A stretch of DNA of 64,000 bases, taken from assembly GCA_026826555.1 (NCBI GenBank), contig JAKSZT010053928.1:42460849-42524848 (forward strand), given 5' to 3'. Under the pieces are notes generated by a model. That model did not search any database. It had not been told where the DNA came from and saw only the letters and a program-made list of their open reading frames with translations. Source of the stretch: Tolypeutes matacus. Its lineage: Eukaryota > Chordata > Mammalia > Cingulata > Chlamyphoridae. Position 1 is the first letter of the stretch. Each line of letters opens with the position of its first letter. Both the position numbers and the translations under genes were made by a program. Of the stretch, positions 57,341 to 64,000 are shown piece after piece.

Positions 57341-59384
57341 TCCACAATATATCCAAATCTATGAAATAGGAATCCATAACATTGAGAATGTTCCTGGATA
57401 GTTTACCAAAAGTTTCTTACAGAGAAACATCTTTTCCTTAATCTGCCTTATGGCTCCTGATTTGTACAAGCTTAGATTTACTCTTTGAAACATAATAATG
57501 TTGACTCTGCTGTTTGATATTAGTTCTATCTGTTGCAGGGGAAATTTTTTCTAGCATATCCATCATTAGGTGATAATAAGGATCTAAATAATGATAATCT
57601 TGTTAATAATTTATTTGATTATACAGCAAACTGTCCCTCTAAGTGAAGAGGAAGGTTTCACATTTCTCAACCACTCTTGCAGTTTAGCAGGTGAATTAAA
57701 TATTTAGCAGGGTGCTTAATATTTCATTACAGACAAATCTTAGTGGGTTTCGCGCACTCTTGCATATAACAGCAGTATCAAATACCACATGTATATATAA
57801 ATTTAATTCAAAAATCATTTTCAAAGATAGTATAGTCAATGGTACACCTGTAGGGACACTTGCTTGAAGGGCCACTACACCAAGTTATTATAAAGCAATT
57901 ACGGTATTTTGTTTGGCGAATATTTTGTTATCCTCTTAGGAGCAACGACCTGGGTACAGATGGACTTTACTCCTGCTCTGTATATTTCTGCAATCAAGAG
58001 AGGTTATATTCATTGCTCATGGTACAAAAGAAATCAGCACTTGGGCCACAATATTTGGGCTCCCTCTCTATTGCCTAGGCTTTCCTCTGCCTTCACTGTG
58101 CACATACCGCTAAAACCCATTTGGAAATGAAAGGAAGTTAATTCTCCAAGGATCCATGGGATTGTATTGCCTCTGGCTATTTTCGCTTCCTTCACCACAT
58201 AGTACATTTATGTCTGCTCTGAAAATCCCTCCTGATGGTAATTGGCAGTTTATCCCATTAATGTTTCCTGTATATTTAAAGTGCTTTCCTCATTACCAGC
58301 TATTTCTTATTCTGTCCTTAATAATGGGGAAGAATAATCTATCTCCACCCGAGTTATAACAACTAAGGAAGATTTATAAGGAATTGCTTATTAAACAATT
58401 ATTAACTGTTTGGAAACCACACAGGCATTTGTGTTATTGTAACAGCCACTCATTTCAATACAAGCATCTCACTAAATATGTATAAGCCATTTCTCTGCAA
58501 TAACAGTTTAACCACCATGTCTACATTATACAACTGGAATGAAATAGCGCCCTAGTTTAAGATACTATCATTTCCTCTTGTGAAGTCTCCTCTCAGTTCT
58601 AGCCCTGCAGATCACAGCATATATTGAAAATTACAGACTTTCCTTTTAGCCATTCAGAGCTGCACAATCACATCCCAACTCCCAGAAACAACTCCAATGA
58701 CTTGCCAATTGCATTACAATACTATTCAAACCATCCTCTGGCTTTCAAAATGCTCTCTTAGACTTGTTAGAGTCTCTTTAATGGGTCCTTTCTTTGCTCA
58801 GCTACAATTTTTCTTTTCTAATGCAGATGATAACCAGAGGATATCAGAACAGAGACCAGAAGGAGGAAGAACAAATTGTATGTATTATTCTAGCAATGGA
58901 ATAGGGGGTATTTTGGGGCCAATGGACCTTATTTAAAGATGTGGTCTTAATTACAGTCAGACTGAGACCAAAGTAAACTTTCCTAAAAAGCTCAGGCTGG
59001 ACCAGACTGGCCCCCGCCATTGCTCTTTCTTGAAGTGGGGTCTACTCCAAAAATGTCCACCCAATACTATCTGAAATGATGCTAGATACAATCAAGTTGA
59101 CAGGAAGGAAATTAAAATTTGGAGTCCTGAATTTTCCTCACTTGTAAAATGAGAACTCCTACCTGGAAAACTCTCAATATTTCTTTTAGTTCTATAATTA
59201 TTTGTGTTCCTGGCTCCCCAGTGGCCATGGGACTGCAAGTTATGATCAGAACAAACATCTCTGCCCTTCCAGTCATCAATTATTGGGGGAGGGAGGGCAG
59301 AGAGACACAAACCATCAGGAACGAGGACCATAGCTAGAGTAGCCATATGTACAGAGGGCGAGGGGACTAGGTGAAAAAACTTCA
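57341..59384. other. No recognised feature, about 2 kb
   Basis: No gene or assignable repeat. The block at about 57480-57740 is AT-rich and looks single-copy. 58690-58760 has a weak resemblance to an L2 segment. Confidence 0.4.
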
Positions 59385-59540
59385 GGTCAACCTGGGAGAG
59401 TTCAGAAAAGTCTTCATGGAGGAGGTGGTTCTGGAGCTGGGTTTCAAGGAGTAGCAGATGACCTGGCAGACAGCAGGGTGATTGGATGATAAGCCCAAGG
59501 AACTGTGTAGGCAAAATAATGCAAGTCTGCAAGATCTTGG
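59385..59540 (-). mobile_element. L2 LINE fragment, reverse orientation
   Basis: 'GAGTTCAGAAAAGTCTTCATGGAGGAGGTGGTTCTGGAGCTGGGTTTCAAGGAGTAG' matches the inverted L2 segment usually read as GGAAGGCTTCCTGGAGGAGGTGACATTTGAGCTGAG. A 155-codon reverse frame (59092-59559), the longest in the window, overlaps it and has no known domain. Confidence 0.65.
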
Positions 59541-59629
59541 GGTATTCTGGGAACTTCAAAATTTCTACGCTATCTGGGAAGAAAAAAGTTCAAGGAGGAA
59601 AATGTCTGAAAATTGATTATCATCTATTC

Positions 59630-59692
59630 CTCTCTCTCGCTCTCTCTCTATCTCTATCTCCCTCTCTCTCTCTTTCTACCTGTCTCTCACAC
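59630..59692. repeat. Imperfect (CT)n microsatellite
   Basis: CT-rich tract with CG, TA and CC interruptions, then TTTCTACCTGTCTCTCAC. Confidence 0.93.
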
Positions 59693-60009
59693 AGCTCCTA
59701 TAGAGACTTGATCCATCATCCCACATATTAAGATGGAAAACAAGATGAAAAGTATGGAAGCCTACCCAAATCTCCATCAGCTTGAAACATGGCTCATTTG
59801 CAAACACATTTTATTTCCAAAATACAATTTCAACAGGTTGAACAATACACTACTCTAAACAGTTTCCCTTAGCTGTGTGATTAACAGATGGAAACACCCA
59901 TTTTCCCTTGATTATTGGTTTTAAGTTTTCTATTCTGATTTGGCAGCCACAAGTAATACTATGTTATAACCCACTTTGTAGGGAAGATATCATAATATGA
60001 TCACCTACT

Positions 60010-60130
60010 GACAGATGCTAAGTTTGAGCCACAGAGAAGTAAATTAATTTCTTTAAGTCAAGCAGACAGGAGATGGTGGGGTTGGCTTTCAAATCTAGGC
60101 AGCCTAACCCAAGAGCCCATGCTCCTTAAT
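60010..60130 (-). repeat. MIR SINE fragment, reverse orientation
   Basis: 'GAGCCACAGAGAAGTAAATTAATTTCTTTAAGTCAAGCAGACAGGAGATGGTGGGGTTGGCTTTCAAATCTAGGCAGCC' is an inverted MIR 5' half. Confidence 0.72.
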
Positions 60131-62248
60131 ATGATGTTTAACTATTCCCAGAAGAAGGTAGTCACAACAAACAGTTATTGCAAAAGTAGTTGAAACAGAT
60201 GGGTATATAATGACTGGACAAAATGTTCATTGCCTAGGAGTTGAAAAATATTCTTAAGGATAAACTATATAAAAGATTACAGATTCTAATTTAATATGAG
60301 AAATAACATGAGGGCTCAGATTCTAACACATTAGGGTTTCCTTAATTAAAGTCTATAAAATAGTTTTTTTCAAGTGGAATCAAATTTCTATAGAACACCA
60401 CATATCCGGATATTTTTTATTTCACCTAAAGTGGACACATATTTCTTAAGAAACTCTATAAGTTTTAAAAGATATTTTTTCAGTTATCTTTATAAAGGGT
60501 TATTTACATAGTTACTTTATTTGCACGATGATTCAATCATGTTCATGTCAGATGATGGGCAGGAGGAAAAACAAAGTCACCCATCTTGGGATTGTGAACA
60601 ATGAGTGGATATTCCCTTGTGTGTATCCAAATACATTAAATAAGAATGGCCCTCTTAAGAAAAGCTTAATTGGGGATATAGAAATTTATGTTGATCCCAT
60701 TGAAGAGGCAATATTCACATCTCTAAAACTGCTATATTTCTTTCAAAGTAACACGGATCCAGGAGAAGCACCCCACAGAGACAAAAGTGTATTTGACACA
60801 CATCTGTGCTCAGATATCTATGTGCTTTTATATATATATGGTCAGGCATTCTTAGCAATTAAAAAATGACTTTGAACTCTGAGAAACCAAATGCTGGTTA
60901 GCTGGAAAGGAGGTAATGATTTGCAATATATCTGAACTGACCTGAATAAAATTACAAACATGCTTGGAACACAGGTCAGTGCATTTGAAGGTGAAATCGG
61001 GTTACAATAAAAACAATCTATGATAAGTACTGATGAACAAGTAAGGGATTTTTATCACTTAAATAAAATAAATAGGCCCCAGTTAATGGTTTCAACCACT
61101 AAAAAAGAAACAGTTCTACAACTTGAGAAATTTAAATGTTAAAATTACTTTTCAATCTCTAAAAACATTTTGAGCTGAGAAAGTAGGCTATTAAAATGTA
61201 GATCATTAATGGTATTATAGTAAAATTCTAGGACCAGCCAATGTCTTTTTTTGGTATATTAAAATTAATCATTTTTCTTATTTGGTTAACTGATGAGTGC
61301 TGAGGGCTATCCTACATGGCAAGTCTAGATGGAAGAAATTGCTGCTGGTTAGTAAAGGAAAGAAGGAAAAGGAGTTCCTTCATCAGGAAAGGCAGCAGTA
61401 AATCTGCAACGTAGGGCTTCACGTGAGCCCAGAAAATCTATGGATTCACATTGAAAACATCAATGAATGTCTAGTAGGGCACAATGCAAAAAGCTGGCAA
61501 GAGAATCTCTATCTAATGCCTATAGGAAATTAGGAAGTGATGCCTGGAATCTTATAACTTCCCTTATATTTCTTTTGGAAATGTGCATGAGCATTTTTGA
61601 TTGACTGAAGGTAGAATTAAGATTTAGAAGATGGAGAAGGGGGCAAAGATGCTAGATATTCTAGAATATGCAGAATAGTCTTATATAAGGAAGAACGTCC
61701 CATTCAAAATGTTGTTGGTGTCCCATTAAGGAATACTGAGCTATTTCTTCACCTGCCACATCCCATCCCTTTGAGAAATCTCTATTGACGTCTGAAGTGA
61801 TCCTTGTAACTTTGTAACACTGCAAAGATACCAAAGAGCTAAACATAAAGTTTTCAAGGAACTGTGGCCAAGTAGGAGCCAGTCAATCCTAGTGCACCAG
61901 CAAGTGAGAGCCTGCATCAGGCATATCTGAATGTGTAAAACGGGGGCATGGAGGGAGGGATGATAGTCAAACTGAAGGAATCAGATTTGGAGAAAAGCTC
62001 TGAGTACTGTATACTTGAGTCTCAGGAAGGGGCCCATGAGATGACACTACAAGTAGGAAGAAGTCATTGAAGAGAGAGTGGCAGGGTAAGAAAAACAAAC
62101 CTAATGGAATGCATAACTTTCCTGGATCCGTCTCTTAAAATTTTAATAATGAAAGCACTTTAATTGCTCTGAACATTATCCTACACAACACTTTTTGCAA
62201 GTATGTGGTTTGTCTGGTTTATAAATTACCTCTAAGCAAAAAAATTTG
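60131..62248. other. No recognised feature, about 2.1 kb
   Basis: AT-rich, no assignable repeat. A 113-codon forward frame (60528-60869) lies here; I see no domain, signal peptide or splice context, and its codon use is that of AT-rich background. Confidence 0.4.
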
Positions 62249-62253
62249 GTACG

Positions 62254-62813
62254 TGTAACAGTTTGATATTATTTATGAATTCTAAAAATAGGTATTGTAT
62301 TATGTTTGTAAACTAGTCTGTACCTGGGCATGATTAAATTACAATTAGGGCTTTGATTAGGCCACGTCAGCAGGACATATACTCACAGAGAAAACTACAC
62401 GGCAGAGAAGAGAGTTGTAGTTTTGATGTTGCAGTTTTGAGATGGAGCCCAGGAAGTGAACACACAAGAGAAGAACACAGAGGAATAGAGACAACTCCTC
62501 AAACACGGCAGAAGCCCCGGGGAGAAAGACAGAGTCATTTGCCTGATAGTCTACCGCTGGCTGTGGAAAGAGCACAACAGCTGAGCCTGGAGAGAAACAG
62601 AGTCCCAGGGAAGAGAGGAACCCAAGAAGCCCGAACTCTTGGCAGATGTTGGCAGCCTTCTTGCCCCAACACATGGCAATAAACTTTGGTGAGGGAAATA
62701 ACTTATGCTTTATGGCCTGGTAATTGTAAGCTTCTACCCCAAATAAATACCCTTTATAAAAGCCAACAGATTTCTGGTATTTTGTATCAGCACCCCTTTG
62801 GCTAACTAAAACA
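62254..62813 (+). mobile_element. Solo LTR, family X, copy 3
   Basis: 560 bp, beginning TGTAACAGTTTGATATT and ending CTAACTAAAACA. Candidate 5-bp duplications are GTACG (62249-62253) and GTGTG (62814-62818), which differ at two sites. It shares 'GGGCATGATTAAATTACAATTAGGGC', 'GAGAGGAACCCAAGAAGCCCGAAC', 'GGTGAGGGAAATAACTTATGCTTTATGGCCTGGTAA' and 'CCCAAATAAATACCCTTTATAAAAG' with copies 1 and 2. No internal region. A 109-codon forward and a 105-codon reverse frame inside are chance. Confidence 0.9.
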
Positions 62814-62818
62814 GTGTG

Positions 62819-64000
62819 TTTAATGACAATACAGAAAATTCACCATGTCACTTTGAACAAGTATGCAAAACACTATATGTAAATTTTTAAGTTTTCAATA
62901 ATATAAGTGCATGTGATGGGAGTGCTTGGCAATGTCACTTACAAAAAGCACTGCGGATTTGAAACCACCGTCACTTGCTATCAGGCTAAATGCCTTGTTC
63001 GAATGATCAGATTGAAGGGAAAAGAAGGAGAGAAGCAAGCCAGTTCCCACTAAAGGTTCAGAAAAATGGAAGTGCCAATGCTCAATGAGAATGATTTAAA
63101 TGTGTGCAGAATTGTATTGCTTTCCATCTAACCAATCTAAAGAGATCATGCACGAGCATTATGTATAATTGTTGGCCTACCCATCTCCAACAAGTGAACA
63201 AGCCCATTTTAACTAAAAACCCACTGCGTGGTCTTCACTGCACCCTTGAGACTCACTAGTCACACATACACTCTGAATTCGTTCCTTCTGAAGGATTTGC
63301 CTATGGAAAGATTTGCTCCCTCTCCAGTTGTTTTTAAATCCATTCATTCAAAACACAGAGAGGCTATATAATTAATTTTGTGTGTTCTAGTGAACTCAGG
63401 ACCTTCAGAGAGTGAAAGAAAGTGGTCACTTAAATCTTTCCCTTGACTTGATAGTTTGGGGGGCGGGTGGATGAGCATCTAAACCAACAATCCCAGGCAG
63501 CAGAGGTTTGAATGATTTCCCAGAAAGGAAATTTCTCACCATCTCTCGATAACCTGCTACAGTATCTGAAAGCTAGTGATACACAGGAGTCATTGAAAGG
63601 TTGCCAAGTGAACAAAATTTGGTTTCTACCAAAAAAGTCCCAGCTATTGAACTTATTAATAATTATTCTTTCTCTCCTTTTTGACAAAAAACAAGTCTTC
63701 AATTCTTTTTCTTGCATATCACCAAAAAAGGTATTCTAATATCTTGATCAGTAAAATTGAAAATGTTATATTCTGCCTGTCAAAATTTAACTAGGATTTC
63801 TTCATAAATATTCCTAATATAAAGGCAGAGAAACTTCTGTTTGTAATTTTAAATTACTATTAGAAAAAACGTATCTTAAAGATGGAAGCCCTTTACGGAA
63901 AAAGACAAGTTCACAGCCTTAATTAACAGAATTCATAATGTGGCATGCCTATAACTTCATAAAGAGTCTTTTCCCAAACCTAAACAAATATTGACTTTAG
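62819..64000. other. No recognised feature to the window end
   Basis: No gene, RNA or assignable repeat seen in about 1.2 kb. Confidence 0.4.

Noticed and set aside
59092..59559. 155-codon open frame on the reverse strand, the longest in the window
   Set aside because: It overlaps an L2 fragment, has no domain, signal peptide or membrane segment I recognise, and this length is expected by chance somewhere in 64 kb.
60528..60869. 113-codon forward open frame
   Set aside because: No recognisable domain, AT-driven composition, no flanking splice signals or CpG island.

Overview
This is a piece of nuclear genome from a placental mammal, almost certainly a xenarthran (armadillo, sloth or anteater). 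It is AT-rich and CpG-poor. It carries mammal-wide fossils (MIR, L2, MER5, MLT1-type LTRs, L1) together with several copies of tRNA-derived SINEs whose head reads like 'GTGGCTCAAGTGGTTG...' with a box B such as GGGTTCAAACCC. I recognise these as the DAS-type SINEs of xenarthrans. I cannot choose the species from sequence alone.

I see no intact protein-coding gene, no convincing coding exon, no rRNA, no functional tRNA and no CRISPR. The longest open frames are about 100 to 155 codons. They lie in repeats or have no recognisable domain, so I list none as genes. The window is either intergenic or the inside of a very large intron.

Layout. 0-13 kb: an L1 3' end, a MIR, L2 fragments, a (CT)n tract, an old LINE-like block with TA/CA microsatellites, MaLR-type LTRs, then an old L1 at about 10.0-12.5 kb split by an 888-bp GC-rich retrocopy that has a poly(A) tail and 13-bp target-site duplications. 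13-25 kb: MIRs, MER5, L1 and L2 pieces, MLT1 LTRs on both strands, a solo LTR with 5-bp duplications, a very small poly(T) insertion with 16-bp duplications, and a SINE carrying an internal minisatellite. 25-44 kb: mostly L2 and MIR fossils with long unannotated stretches, an LTR nested inside another LTR at 31.8-33.0 kb, two more LTRs, and a GC-rich SINE. 44-48 kb: a dense L1/SINE cluster. 49-53 kb: an element with an L1 5' region, a decayed ORF1 and an L1 3' UTR but no ORF2 (half-L1, HAL1-like). 53-64 kb: two dimeric SINEs, L2, MER5, MIR and L1 pieces, LTR fragments, a third solo LTR, and long stretches where I see nothing.

Nothing here works as a pathway. The history is one of layered retrotransposition: old L2/MIR/MER5, then L1 and MaLR LTRs, then lineage-specific SINEs and LTRs. 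Target-site duplications let several nestings be ordered. The most unusual items are the retrocopy of an unidentified, repeat-containing transcript, the HAL1-like element, the LTR-in-LTR nest, the minisatellite-bearing SINE and a 24-bp perfect palindrome. All family assignments are from memory of consensus sequences; element edges without a duplication are approximate.
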